Counted from the stretch's first letter, positions 10,990-22,416 are shown. The stretch is 64,000 nucleotides of DNA from Littorina saxatilis (GCF_037325665.1 NC_090246.1:60786562-60850561); one strand, 5' to 3'. Notes: generated by a model from the letters alone, not told the origin. A program made the numbers and translations.

Positions 10990-13826
10990 TCAGTCGAGTT
11001 CCCCACAGTCAGCAACGGTGATCTTTTTCTGGGTACGACCTTCCCTGGAGCCATAGGTTTCGATATTTCTCACCACGTCCATCCCTGACGTCACCTCTCC
11101 GAAGACAACATGGTTACCGTCAAGCCTGCGAGAACACAAAAAGCTCTTTTACTTTAATTCAGACATACATAACTACTTCTTCTTCTTCTTCGTTCATGGG
11201 CTGAAACTCCTACGTTCACTCAATGATGTTTTTGCACGAGTGGATTGTTCCGTGTATGACCGTTTTTACCCCACTGTTCACTCGGGCAGCATACGCCGAG
11301 TTCGGGGGAGACATACACTTGAGAATATAATATACAGTATAAATGACTCGCGACAGGTGTGCATGTGCCATATTATGACTCATCACAGGTATACATCACA
11401 TATCACATGTCAGGGGTGTCATCTGGCGTCGGTAGTCGACAAAACCCCTGAACCGCCTTTCAAATCACCAAAAACTTTGCCGTTATTTTGGCACATCTGC
11501 TTAACTTTTTTTCACGGTGGAAGAAAGTTGGCGTTGAAGGAATACCGGCCTTAATCTTCGAAATTTCAGTTGTCGAAGAAAATTAATCCTAGCAACGTAA
11601 ATCGTGATTCTTACCTATGTCAAAGCAAATCTGAGCTGGCAGGATTAATAAAATTAAAAAAGTCAAATAGAATTTTATCACACAAACAACCCCAATTTAA
11701 GAAGAGCACTTTGGGTGGAAAACTGCGTTACAGCTAATTGATTTTTTTCTGACTTTTTTTTACGTTAAATGCTTTAACAACCTTCCACTGAGGGTCATCC
11801 AAGGGGTCGTCAGACACCCTTTTCTTTCTCTCTTGAGATAAAAAAATAAATAAATGGATATACCACAGTGGAACCCCCCTTTTAAGACCTTGAAATATCT
11901 CAGAAAATCAGGTCTTAAAAGGGAGGGAGTCTTAAAATGGGGGTAAGTTTACAGAGGTTATGATCAGAACGTCTGAGAAAACAGGGTCTTAAAAGGGAGG
12001 GGGTCTTAAATCGGGGGTCTTAAATGGGGATTCCACTGTAGCACAAGGATTATGTAGCCTGTCTTACCATGACGTGACAGCAGTTGTGATGAAGAACTGT
12101 GAGCCATTTGTCCCAGGTCCAGCATTGGCCATGGACAAGAGGCCTAGACGAAAACACCATACAGCGACAATATAAGGGGCTATACCAGTGTGAAGGTTGC
12201 TTTAGTTTTACTTGTACATATTTTCAAGAACTTAAGTACAAGTCTGATGGGTTTTTGTATTTCTTTTTTGACCGATATTTTGTTCTTATTCATTTATTTA
12301 TTCATTTACTTTTTGTTGTTTTAGGGAGGGGAGGGTGTCGTTTTTCCTCCTTTTTGCTAATATTTGTCTCTGCATACATGCTTTGATTCTCTCTCACACT
12401 CTCTCTCTCTCTTTAAAGACAAGTGCCCATATCTGGCTTCAAAGGGTTAAGTGACTCACACCATCAATTCATTGGCAGTGCGTGCGTTTGTGTATGCATG
12501 TGAGTATGTATGTATTGTATGTATTGTATGCATGTATGTATGTATGCATATATGTATGTGTACGCTTCAGTGCGTCGTTGTGTGTGTGTGTGCGTTTGAA
12601 GTCGTTGTTTGAACTTTCACAAATGCAAGTCACCGAAAAGTCTTATGCTTACCAGGCTTGTCATGAGTCAGCTTGAAGTTTTCATCCTCGAACTTGTTGC
12701 CATAGATACTCTTGCCCCCAGTGCCGTCTCCCCGTGTGAAGTCGCCCCCTTGGCACATGAACTGCGGAATCACACGGTGGAAGGAGGACCCCTTGTATCC
12801 AAAACCTTTCTCCCCAGTGCACAGAGCTCGGAAGTTTTCTGTCACAACACATTTTAGTATTACACCCTGACTGTACAAAGTGTAAAGCGAGTGGTACAGT
12901 TTCTCCTCGTTGAGATAATAAAGTTTTCTATGTCTATGTATATTTTCAACATTCTTCATCATAATACCGATTGTTACATTTTCAACATTTTTTCGGCTTG
13001 ACTCAGTGATACCAATCTAAACTGACAACAGATACCGTGTATCCGAACCCTTTCTCCCCATTAGTTTTCCGTCAACGCAGAATTTGGTATTCGGCTGTTA
13101 AAAGCGTGAAGCGATTTTAATATTTTCAACATTTTTCACCATGCTATTGAGCAAAATAGTTACAGTGTATCCGAGATCTTTCCTGTATCCAAATCTTTCT
13201 CCCTAGTGCCCAGAGCGGGCAGAAGTTTAGTTCAGCCATCTTTGAGGGCCCCAATGGGTTTAAAATCGTGATCGTGATTGGCGTTTTTTGACCTTTCTGT
13301 GACCGTGATTGCCGAAATTTCCATTTCTGTGATCGTGATGGGACTTTGCCGGTGATCCGTGATGACAAAAGAATCAAGTCTCGTGATCGTGATCGTCATT
13401 TGTTTTCGTGATCGTGATGGGCATTATTGCAAAGCATTTCATTTTCAACGTACATTTTTCACAGCTGTATCACTCTATGATCCTCTATTCGTCAAGGTGT
13501 TTGTGATCGTGAAAAAAAAAATGAAGGTAACTGTGATCGTGAAAGCTAAAATTTCCCTTCCCGTGATCGTGATGATACCCCCCCTTTGGGGCCCTCATCT
13601 TTTAGTGTTACTGACTGGCTGCACCAAGTGTGAAGCAAGTGTTGCATTTTTTAAATGTTTCAGCATGATATTGATCTAAACCGACTGAGCAGTTACAATG
13701 TATCCGAACGTGACCCTTTCAGTCGTGTACCAACATCATACCTGAGTTGTAAGTTGGTTCAGTTTACGGCTGAAAATCAAAGGCTGATCTATTTGGTCAG
13801 TATTTTGGCAAGAACCTGTAATCAAC

Positions 13827-13920
<94 letters not shown>

Positions 13921-16900
13921 AACAGACGAGGGGGGGGGGGGGGGTGTCATTCAGTCTTACACTAAGCGTTGATGACACTATAACTGAGAAAGACTTACTG
14001 TCAGATATACTAGAGACCGTTTGCAAGCGGCTCGCAGTATCAAAGCTTGTGTTTCTTTGCTGGTTTGTTTTGTTGTTTGATTGTACTGACTTACTAACCC
14101 GAAGTCTCAGTTTTGCTACTTTCGTGAGCTTACCTGCTGTCTTAGGAACCACATCGGAAAACAACTGAAATCAAAGGCAAACCGTTTGAAATATAGTGTA
14201 GGCCTATACATAAAGGCTGGGCGGCAAGCACGGAGCAAAAACTCAGTTAACAAGTTACAACTGAAATGAAAGGCAAAAATGTACTGAATTAATCACTGAG
14301 CATGCAAAATAAATACTTTTTAACACATTTTGTCCTCATGACAGGGTACCGGCCCATTACTGTGCAAAACACAGCTATCCCTAAACGGTAAAACGTCAAT
14401 GTTAATGACTATACTTTAGTCTACGACTGAGCCACAGAAAATTATCTCTGAGAGCAGGGCCGTTCTTGAGGAGAGAGAACTGACTCGATATAAAATTAAA
14501 TGTTATTTACTCACTGTTACTCTCTGTTACTGCCGGAATTGCCTTCATATTAGTTCAGGACGTCTTCTTGTTTTAAAAGTTCATCATTGTCGATGCAACT
14601 AAAACTCCTTTGACTGTGTGCCTTTGTTTTGTCCAAGATAGACTACTGCAATTCTCTTCTGTCTGAATGCCCGATGCGGTATATCATTAAAGGCACAGTA
14701 AGCCTCCCGTAAACCACCACAGAGCTCCCCGAGCGTCTACATATAGTACAAGCATACTTCCATTTGAACGCTCACCGAACGGGAACATCCTGGCTGCTTT
14801 CTGTCGAGCGTGAGAAATTTTCAAAGAATTTATTTTCGTGGACTTGGTTCTCAACAACAATGGCGCCTCGTTTTGGTGCTGGACGGCTGTTATGAATACC
14901 GGAATTCACGCCCGGGCAGTAAGCCTCCCGTAAACCATCACAGATACTGTCAGGCTTTTACACACAGTACAAACACCCTTCCATTTGAACGCTCACCAAA
15001 CGGGAACATCCTAGGTGCCCTACGTAAAGAGAGAGCAATTTTTAAAGAATTAATTTTGCAGATTGTCTCGAACACTTTTTGGACCCATCCTGAACTCAGG
15101 TCAAACATGAGTTACTTCCCTTCGGGTCTCATTCTATCGATGTAAACTGGCGATAGCCGTTTGTTTGTTTGTTTATTTGTTGCTTAACGTCCAGCCGACT
15201 ACGCAGAGCCATATCAGGACGAGGAAGGGGGGGATGAAGGGGGCCACTTGTCAAGCGATTCCTGTTTACAAATGCACTAACCCATTACTTGTGTCCCAGC
15301 AGGCTTTAGTAAAACTAAATTAATACCTACTGGAAGATTACCAGTTTCCAGTATGTTAAAATAGGCTTAACCTATCTACTGCTGGACTTACATCAGAACA
15401 CTAACAGATTAAACTATACATGAATCGCGAGACAAGCGGCAAGAGAAGAGATTTTTGGAAAAAATACAGGTGAATGAGCAAGAAGGCAGAAAAAAGAAAA
15501 GAATTCATGAAGAAAAAGAGAGCATGACAGGAAAGAGGAACCAAAAATCTACCTAACAGCAAACTAGAAAGCTCCTGCGGTTCCAAAAACAGGAGGGGCT
15601 TTTAATTTCATAACCGCAGTGCCCCACTGCGGGAGGCGATTGCCGTGAATCGATGATTATCAAAATGTTTTTGGACGTGACCGTGGTGCGTTTTTGCGCT
15701 AGACCTAACTTTTAAAATCTAAATAATAAATTGACAGCTTGTTACACAAACATTCTTTAATCAAAAAAGAATTCTTTTTTCATCAAGACAAGATCAGTAC
15801 AATTCGAAGTTGTGAAAGTTTGAAAAAAGAAAAGCCCGGAAGCAGGGTCACGCAAGGGTCGTAGCAGACGACGGTTTATCAGTGCATATCGCCGTTCCTC
15901 TCAACAGTCAAAAGCCATCGCTAGAGTTCTTGTGAACCACAGCCATTTGTTTCGTGCTATTGTAAATAAGCTCACATCGAGTCGCATTCAAATGACTAAC
16001 TGATGACTACATTGTGAAAAAGGGGAACTGGATCACACGGGTTCACGATGGCTCAGGGCTAGGGGTAAGATAAACCACGCAAAAATAAATTCTTTGAAAA
16101 TTGTTCGCTCTTTACGGAGGGCACCTAGGATGTTCTCAATCGGTGAGTGTTTAAATGAAAGGGTGTTTGTACTGTGTGTAAAAGCCTGACCGTATCTGTG
16201 ATGGTTTACGGGAGGCTTACTGTGCCTTTAACAAACTTCAGAAAGACTATAGTAACTGTTCTAAAAGCACGCAAAAGAGATCATGCCTTAACCGTACAAA
16301 CTTTGTACTCTCTGTCATAGTTTTTTTCTGTCAGACATCTCCTGTTTATTTCTCTGATCTTTTGACTGTGTACTCTCCCTCCAGACAGCTTTCTTTCTTT
16401 CTTTATTTGGTGTTTAACGTCGTTTTCAACCATTCAAGGTTATATTGCGACGCCCCTCCAGACATCTTCGCTCCTCTGCTGACTCCCGATTTTTTACATT
16501 TAGTCAAGTTTTGACTAAATGTTTTAACGTAGAGGGGGGAATCGAGACGAGGGTTGTGGTGTGTGTGTGTGTGTCTGTGTGTCTGTCTGTCTGTCTGTCT
16601 GTGTGTGTAGAGCTAGAGCGATTCAGACCAAACTACTGGACCGATCTTTATGAAATTTGACATGAGAGTTCCTGGGAATGATATCCCCGGACTTTTTTTT
16701 CTCGATAAATACCTTTGATGACGTCATATCCGGCTTTTTGTAAAAGTTGAGGCGGCACTGTCACACCCTCATTTTTCAATCAAATTGATTGAAACTTTGG
16801 CCCAGCAATTTTCGACGAAGGCCGGACTTCGGTATTGCATTTCAGCTTGGTGGCTTAAAAATTAATTAATGACTTTGGTCATTAAAAATTTGAAAATTGT

Positions 16901-17464
16901 AAAAAAAAAATTTTTTTTTAAAACGATCCAAATTTACGTTTATTTTTATTCTTCATCATTTTCTGATTCCAAAAACATATAAATATGTTATATTCGGATT
17001 AAAAACAAGCTCTGAAAATTAAAAATATAAAAATTATTATTAAAATAAAATTTCCGAAATCGATTTAAAAACAATTTCATCTTATTCCTTGTGGGTTCCT
17101 GATTCCAAAAACATATAGATGTGATATGTTTGGATTAAAAACACGCTCAGAAAGTTAAAAAGAATAGAGATAAAGAAAAGCGTGCTATCCTTCTCAGCGC
17201 AACTACTACCCCGCTCTTCTTGTCAATTTCACTGCCTCTGCATCGAGCGGTGGACTGACGATGCTACGAGTATACGCTCTTGCTGTAAAAATGCAGTGAG
17301 TTCAGTTTCATTCTGTTAGTTCGACAGCTTGACTAAATGTTGTAATTTCGCCTTACGCGACTTGTTGATATTTAAATAGTATGGTTTTATTCTTAGTTAA
17401 AATGTCAAGCGCGGAGCATAGTTTACTGTGGTTCGCGCTGTATATAAGCTCTCATTTTTATTAC

Positions 17465-17495
<31 letters not shown>

Positions 17496-19016
17496 GTCAC
17501 AGGCGTGAGACGGTGACCCGGTGTCACTGACGAACTGAAACCTCTGCTGAACTTACTCAATCCTTCTCATTGCGGTCAATGCGCATGCGCCAATCTTGGA
17601 CTTAAAAAATGCGACCCTTTGACCGGCCGAACGAACCATGGGCCTAGGGTTAGGATTAGGGTTAGGATTAGGGTAAGGGTTAGGGTTAGGATTAGGTTGT
17701 TCACGACCTGATTAATCTCCCCATGTTAGCGCAGGCGCATTGACCGCAATGAGAAGGATTGTAAGTTCAGGCAGACTGAGTTTTCCGCAGTTCGTGACAC
17801 CGGCATGTGTTTCACAATACAGTGGAACCCCTGTTTTAAGACTTTCACAAATCAGTCTGAGAAACTGGATCAGTCCGGACTCAAAAAGGAGCCGGTGTAA
17901 CACGAAATTTTTCCTCCACGAAAAATTTACTCCGGAGTAAATAATTCTTACTCCGAGTACACTTTTCGTACGAGAAAAGAACTCCCCAAGGCACGAAAAA
18001 ATTACTCCCTCCACGAAATTTTACTCCCCATTTTTTTTACTTCCAGTAAAAATCTCGTCCGCAAAAATGGGATGCGGGCGAAGGGATGATGCCAATAAGT
18101 GATCTTGCGCACACGAATGTCGCGCTACCCTCCTTCCACCCCTTCCACCACCAAGACTAACAGGGGACAAGGGAGTAAAAATTTCGTACACCTGGCATGG
18201 GAAGTTAAATTGCTCGTGTTGGGGTGAAGTAATTTATTCGTTATTTATTCGTCAGGGGAGTAACATTTTTGAACGAAATGTTTGGCGCGGAACTCACCTG
18301 TCTTGGGGAGTAATTTTCTCGTGCAATGGGGGAGTGCTTTTTTCGTAAAGGCCGGAGTAACTTTTTTCGTACGAAATGACAAATGTTTACTCCGGAGTAA
18401 AAATCTCGTGGGAGTAATTTTCTCGTGTTACACCGAGGAGCGTCTCAAAATGAAGGTAGGCCTACCGTGATTGTACCATACATGTATTTCGTTTATCAAC
18501 AGAACATCTGAAAAAGCAACTGGTCATATCGTCGCGATATAACCTTCGTGGTTGAAAACGACGTTAAACACCAAATAAAAGAAAAGAAAAACTGGTCATA
18601 GAAGGGACTCAAGTCTTAAATTGGGGGGTCTTAAAGAGGGGGGTTCCACTGTAACTCGACCATAGTATTAATATGTGAGAGCGGCCGATTTATTAGTTTG
18701 TTAATTTAACCGTTCAAGTGTTGCAGTCGGTTGCCGGATGTGTGTGTAGTGCACGACTCTTGTGTCAGTGTCAAGTGTGTGTGTGGGGTGGGGTTGCTCA
18801 GGGCGTGTGTAAGTGAGCAAACTATAATGATGCAAAATAAAGCACCTCAAATTCTATCCTCCCCAGTTCTGATCCATCAGCCGTCATGTCGAAGTAAACT
18901 CGAGGTTTTCCCGCCTTGTCCGAGTAGAGTCGAGCAAGCACCGCCAGTGACGTCACGCGCGATGACAGAAACTTGCTGCGTGCGCACAAGCAGAAAACTG
19001 TGCATGCCGCCGCCAT
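10990..19016 (-). CDS. PPIF: Mitochondrial cyclophilin (PPIF / cyclophilin D-like), 5 exons, 199 aa
   Basis: Exons on the minus strand are 18846-19016, 14134-14164, 12653-12838, 12068-12143 and 10990-11125; all phases agree and the total is 600 bp with stop. The protein starts [17 protein letters not shown]. Residues 1-32 are rich in Arg, Ser and hydrophobics with no acid, and contain RLYS, a good R-3 type processing site for the matrix peptidase. Mature sequence would begin near residue 32. The cyclophilin fold follows (KPRVYFDM ... ELD). Active-site residues are present: [19 protein letters not shown], Trp at the exon 4/5 junction, and His in GNHVVF. Matrix cyclophilin D regulates the permeability transition pore in animals. 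An upstream in-frame extension to 19034 begins with GTG and is not used as the start. Intron 1 (4.7 kb) is packed with transposons. Confidence 0.94.
11170..11308 (-). mobile_element. Short SINE module (3' part only) with 9 bp target duplication
   Basis: Minus-strand copy: begins CTCCCCCGAACTCGGCGTATG at the right and ends in (GAA)n at the left. AGACATACA flanks it at 11161-11169 and 11309-11317. It lies in intron 4 of the PPIF-like gene. Relatives are 23972-24093, 62841-62967 and the 3' third of 55833-56211. Confidence 0.8.
11866..12038. mobile_element. CAGTGGAACC-type MITE (pogo-like, TA target)
   Basis: Ends are CAGTGGAACCCCCC and GGATTCCACTG. The body is repeated TCTTAAAAGGG units in both orientations. 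Other copies are 17820-18651, 20396-20570, 40242-40343, 46084-46225 (partial) and 53092-53225. Confidence 0.85.
12145..12652. other. Intron 3 of the PPIF-like gene
   Basis: Contains only short low-complexity stretches (CTCTCT near 12400, TGTATG repeats at 12505-12560). Confidence 0.6.
13244..13596. mobile_element. DNA transposon with GAGGGCCCCAA ends and internal GTGATCGTGA repeats
   Basis: Inverted ends GAGGGCCCCAA and TTGGGGCCCTC are flanked by perfect 6 bp duplications ATCTTT (13238-13243 and 13597-13602). The interior holds seven exact or near-exact GTGATCGTGA motifs plus degenerate ones, spaced irregularly. There is no open frame. It is in intron 2 of the PPIF-like gene. Confidence 0.8.
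13830..13945. repeat. (GA)n, (CAGA)n and G-run compound microsatellite
   Basis: GA repeats to about 13880, then CAGA repeats to 13920, then a G homopolymer at 13930-13944. Confidence 0.95.
14691..16227. mobile_element. TTAA-target transposon with 30 bp perfect terminal inverted repeats
   Basis: TTAA at 14687-14690 and 16228-16231 flanks ends AGGCACAGTAAGCCTCCC and its complement; with the TTAA included the inverted match is 30 of 30. A partial internal repeat of the end occurs at 14922-15000. The TTAA target fits Kolobok or piggyBac relatives. No transposase was seen. A 474 bp retroposon is inserted at 15161-15634. Confidence 0.85.
15161..15634 (-). mobile_element. Retroposon with (CAAA)n tail, 12 bp target duplication
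   Basis: The left end is (TTTG)n followed by TTGCTTAACGTCCAGCCGAC, so the tail reads left. Flanks GGCGATAGCCGT (15149-15160) and GGCGATTGCCGT (15635-15646) match at 11 of 12. No Pol III boxes were recognised. Its 3' end resembles that of the ~60 bp mini-retroposons. Confidence 0.75.
16388..16453 (-). mobile_element. Mini-retroposon (66 bp) with perfect 11 bp target duplication
   Basis: CCCTCCAGACA flanks it exactly (16377-16387 and 16454-16464). On the minus strand it reads GCGTCGCAATATAACCTT ... AACACCAAATAAAGAAAG with a GAAA-rich tail. Confidence 0.88.
16497..17367 (+). mobile_element. Family A ~870 bp element, solitary copy
   Basis: Same ends as the tandem array: ACATTTAGTCAAG at the left and TCGCCTTACGCGACTTG at the right. 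Visibly more diverged than the array units. Confidence 0.9.
17430..17495 (+). mobile_element. Retroposon 3' end with (ATT)n tail
   Basis: CGCGCTGTATATAAGCTCTC followed by (TAT/ATT)n. Similar ends occur at 30660-30735 and 59395-59460. Only the tail is recognisable. Confidence 0.5.
17518..17803. mobile_element. Foldback element with telomere-like TTAGGG repeats in its loop
   Basis: The arm 17518-17603 is inverted at 17720-17803 (shared CCTTCTCATTGCGGTCAATG; outer ends CCGGTGTCA and TGACACCGG). The loop at 17645-17697 consists of TTAGGG and variants (GGATTA, GGTAAG). It lies in intron 1 of the PPIF-like gene. Confidence 0.85.
17894..18434. mobile_element. 541 bp inverted-repeat element with GGTGTAACACGA ends
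   Basis: Ends GGTGTAACACGA and TCGTGTTACACC. The subterminal palindrome TACTCCGGAGTA occurs near both ends, and the body is rich in CACGAAAA and GGAGTAA motifs. No open frame and no clear target duplication (GGAGC lies near both sides). It is inserted in the MITE 17820-18651. Confidence 0.8.
18529..18589 (+). mobile_element. Mini-retroposon (61 bp) with perfect 11 bp target duplication
   Basis: AACTGGTCATA flanks it exactly (18518-18528 and 18590-18600). It reads TCGTCGCGATATAACCTT ... CACCAAATAAAAGAAAAG. Same family as 16388-16453. Confidence 0.9.
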
Positions 19017-20395
19017 TCTGTGTGACAAGGACACCTGCGCTGAAAGAAAAAGGTGCTAGTATAAACTATAAAACTACATCGTGAAATCGAAAGCAACACG
19101 GATGCTAATACATTTTAGAATGCACTGAATGCACGCAGCGACTTTAGACTTTTGTTGTTGGGATTGTTACATCTGCCAAACTTTGAAGCGTGTCCTCGGA
19201 AATTACGCGGATGAAGTACAAATGACAATGTCAAGGCCGTTAGAGCCGCATGACTGTGTATTTTTCCTTGAGGCCCTGCAAGGGGTAAACTTTCAAAACA
19301 TTTCCACACTGGCGGGGCATTTATTAGCACGTGTGAGAAGGAAAAACATAAATTCGTGATATTGGTTGCAATCGAAGACACAACAATTACTAGCTATTAA
19401 TTCACACCGCTAAAATTCAACATTACCAAACAACATCATGATATGATATGATATGATATGTTGACAGACTGGTACTTAGGCTGTTGAGCCTTTGTCTGAT
19501 CTTTTGATCAGTTGCTATCCTAGCCTAACTTTGAGCTAGGTAACCTAAACGATCTTTTGACCGTGGCCTATTCTATCAACTTTTTCTTGGCTGGTGGGAA
19601 TTTGTAGTGACGAGGCATACTGACATTTGGGCTATAACCATAGTAAAACCATTCCGCAACTAAAGCTCATGTTTGCAGACCACATGAATGCGGCTACCAC
19701 GAGGTAATCAATCACCACACAGTAAACTCTTTGTACTTACCGGGTACAGCAGTAACACTTCACACAAACAGTGCCAGAGACACACGAATACGCAGCGAAT
19801 GTGGGCTCACTCCTAATGTATCCAGAAACAAACAACACAAGTCGATCACAAGATGTTTCTCGAGTCCACGCCGCTTTGTATGACCTTCGACTGACCACGA
19901 TTTTCGTCTGCTACAAATCCGTACACAGTTACTTCCCCTGTACCGTGTGAATAACCTTGTAAATACCCTATGCGTGTAACCTCCAAAAAATGCTTGACTT
20001 GCATATTGCACGTGCACGTAAAACCTTGAATGGGTGTGTGTCCGCTTGTACGTTATAGTACTTCTTTGGCAGAAGACCATTTTCACTGGGCATTCATCAC
20101 GCGCGCACGCACAGAAGCATACACTCGTGTTGCCCCCCCATTCTTTTATGTCTTTATTGAGTTATTATTAGCGTGTGGTTGTTGTTTCGAGGCATGTAAA
20201 TAAATATATATATATATGTAGGTAATTCAAATACGCAAATAAATTATGCTTCTGGGTTTCAGCATACACATGCATGCACACACGCAGACATACACTCTGT
20301 AAGACAGAGCAGACAAACACACACCGTGCGACACCAACATATACTGACAATATCATAGACCCACACACACACTTTCACAAAGGCTACCTGTAATC
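19017..20395. other. Upstream region of the PPIF-like gene
   Basis: Presumed promoter and 5' UTR of the minus-strand gene. No TATA box is obvious. Contains (ATGAT)n at 19438-19460 and otherwise nothing recognised. Confidence 0.4.
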
Positions 20396-20570
20396 CTGTG
20401 GAAATCCACTTTTAAGACCACCCCCCACCCCTATTTAAGATTCCCTCTCTTATAAGACTTTTTTTTAGATTTTCTGTTCATAACCTCTGCATAAATTTAC
20501 CTCCATTTGACTCCCTCCTTTTTAAGACGTCAGTGATTTTTTTGAGGTCGTAAAAAGGGGGTTCCACTAT
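20396..20570. mobile_element. CAGTGGAACC-type MITE, diverged
   Basis: Left end CTGTGGAAATCCACTTTTAA, right end GGGGGTTCCACTAT, with the usual TTAAGAC body motifs. Confidence 0.7.
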
Positions 20571-22349
20571 AAATGATTTTTCTAAAACTTAAACAACATG
20601 AGTGCTTTATAAAAGATCGATGGAGGGGGGGGGGGGGGGGGGGGGGGAGGCGGGCGACTTTTCTATTCAGGGGCAAATGTCCTACCATGGTGAGGGGCCG
20701 TTTTCAGGCCTTTGATAAGTTGTCGGGGGGCTATTAATTATAGTATTAGCCCAATACCAGTTATGATCTAGTCCAGGAGAAGTTGCGAAGACGTCATAGG
20801 TGTCACTGTGTGTGGCTAATTCATGCACAGAATTTGTAACTCGGATACAAATTTAGACTAGAATGACTGTTAAAAATCCAGGATGCTTATCAAGTTTAAC
20901 ATGATCAAGCAATCTGTGTCAGATTGCCGGTTGTTTTCCAGTTCTAGGACTGGACTACAATCTCTCTTTTCCTAACACTGAAGATGCAACACATCCTCAC
21001 TGTTATTCACAAACATCGTATCTCAATTTTTGCAGTTTTCAGAAAAACGAGAGAAAAAAACTGTTTTGAAAATTCACCACATCAAATACAACTTTATTTC
21101 ATAACAGTGAAATAGCAGTCTAAATTTTTGTTAATGTCAGTTATTCATGATATTTGTGTGACAGGGGAGGCTACCGCTCCTTTCGCAACGGACTCTGCAC
21201 TCGGGTTGTTGGCCTTTAAAGTCAACACCTGTGGTTTGTAGAGTTCTGTTTGTGATGGCGTCTGGTGGTTTCCGATTGTCTGTATGTTCATGGAAACCTT
21301 CGGGTTTGCATAACAGTTTTTATAGGGCTAAGAAATTAGCCCTAATATTTTCAATCCTGTTTGATTGCACTTCGCTTCCCGAGGTGATCGTAGTGTTTCG
21401 GCACACGGTTACATTTGATACAACAGAAAATATTGTGATATAGGAGCTTTTTATCCAAATGAGTCATCCTGGCATCCAGAATTAGAATACAATTTTTTTT
21501 CTCCCTTTGTCGCCTAATCTTCATTGGCCATATTTCAGAGAAATAATATTTGTAAGCTAAAACTACAACGCCAGCAACCTTGTATCTTTCATATGTTATA
21601 ACACATTTTCAGTCAAAGTGTGGCACAAAAACCTTGCAACTTTTTTTTGTGTGGCTCTCTTGAAACAAATGAAGATACACATTTTCTTCTCAAGCACTTT
21701 TTTACATTTAGTCAAGTTATTTTCACTTTAAAAAGCAGCTGGAGAAACAAGCTTTTCTCACCAGTGGTCAAAAAGACAGGGGAGCTAACTATTGTTTAGT
21801 TCCAAATCCTCAATAATTGATGCAAGGTTTGTGAATTACAGCGACGACATGCCATTTTCCAAACTTGATCCAATCTTCCTTGCTGTGATAACTGCACAAA
21901 TAATATTGCAGAAGTTTTCCAAAGCAAAATGTTTGTCAATGTATGCGTCTGTATCTATGGAGTACAAAATACTCAGTACAAGAACTTTTAGCCAAATTCA
22001 TGTAATCAACATGCAAACCAGAACTTTGTAAAAATAGCTTCCCGCTGTGCTTTGATTACAGAAACGTTACGATTAGATACACATGGTGTAAAAAAAACAA
22101 CATCACACTTACCTTTGCAGTTTTAATAGTTTTTACGAATTGTCATTTACCAAACAAAATTACGTCAAAGAAAGAACAATAAAGAAGCACATCGGTGGTG
22201 TTATCTTAAACACAATTAATATTTACTTCCTGGTTTTTGCTAAAACAGAAAAATGGTACATGTACTCACAAACACACTTTCATTCTGGTACAGAACATAC
22301 AGATGCAGACCCAACAGACGCAAACAATCATGGACAATGTATCACATTT
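20571..22349. other. Spacer between the two cyclophilin genes
   Basis: G homopolymer at 20625-20647. A lone ACATTTAGTCAAGT (21706-21719) matches the first bases of family A. Nothing else recognised. Confidence 0.5.
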
Positions 22350-22355
22350 TTTATT
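22350..22355 (-). promoter_or_regulatory. Candidate poly(A) signal of the PPIA-like gene
   Basis: AATAAA on the minus strand, 61 bases past the stop codon. It is the first canonical hexamer downstream. Other signals farther left cannot be excluded. Confidence 0.5.
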
Positions 22356-22416
22356 TCATGTATTGCAATGCTCAGCCATGATGGATTGTGCAGTGAAGTG
22401 ATGGTCAGGAATGAGC

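Larger units (their letters stand above)
17820..18651. mobile_element. CAGTGGAACC-type MITE split by two later insertions
   Basis: The left end CAGTGGAACCCC follows TA, and the right end GGGGTTCCACTG precedes TA. It is interrupted by the GGTGTAACACGA element (17894-18434) and a mini-retroposon (18529-18589). Confidence 0.85.

Noticed and set aside
19017-19034. Longer PPIF-like start giving six extra residues
   Set aside because: The upstream codon is GTG; the first ATG in frame is at 19014-19016 and gives a good presequence.
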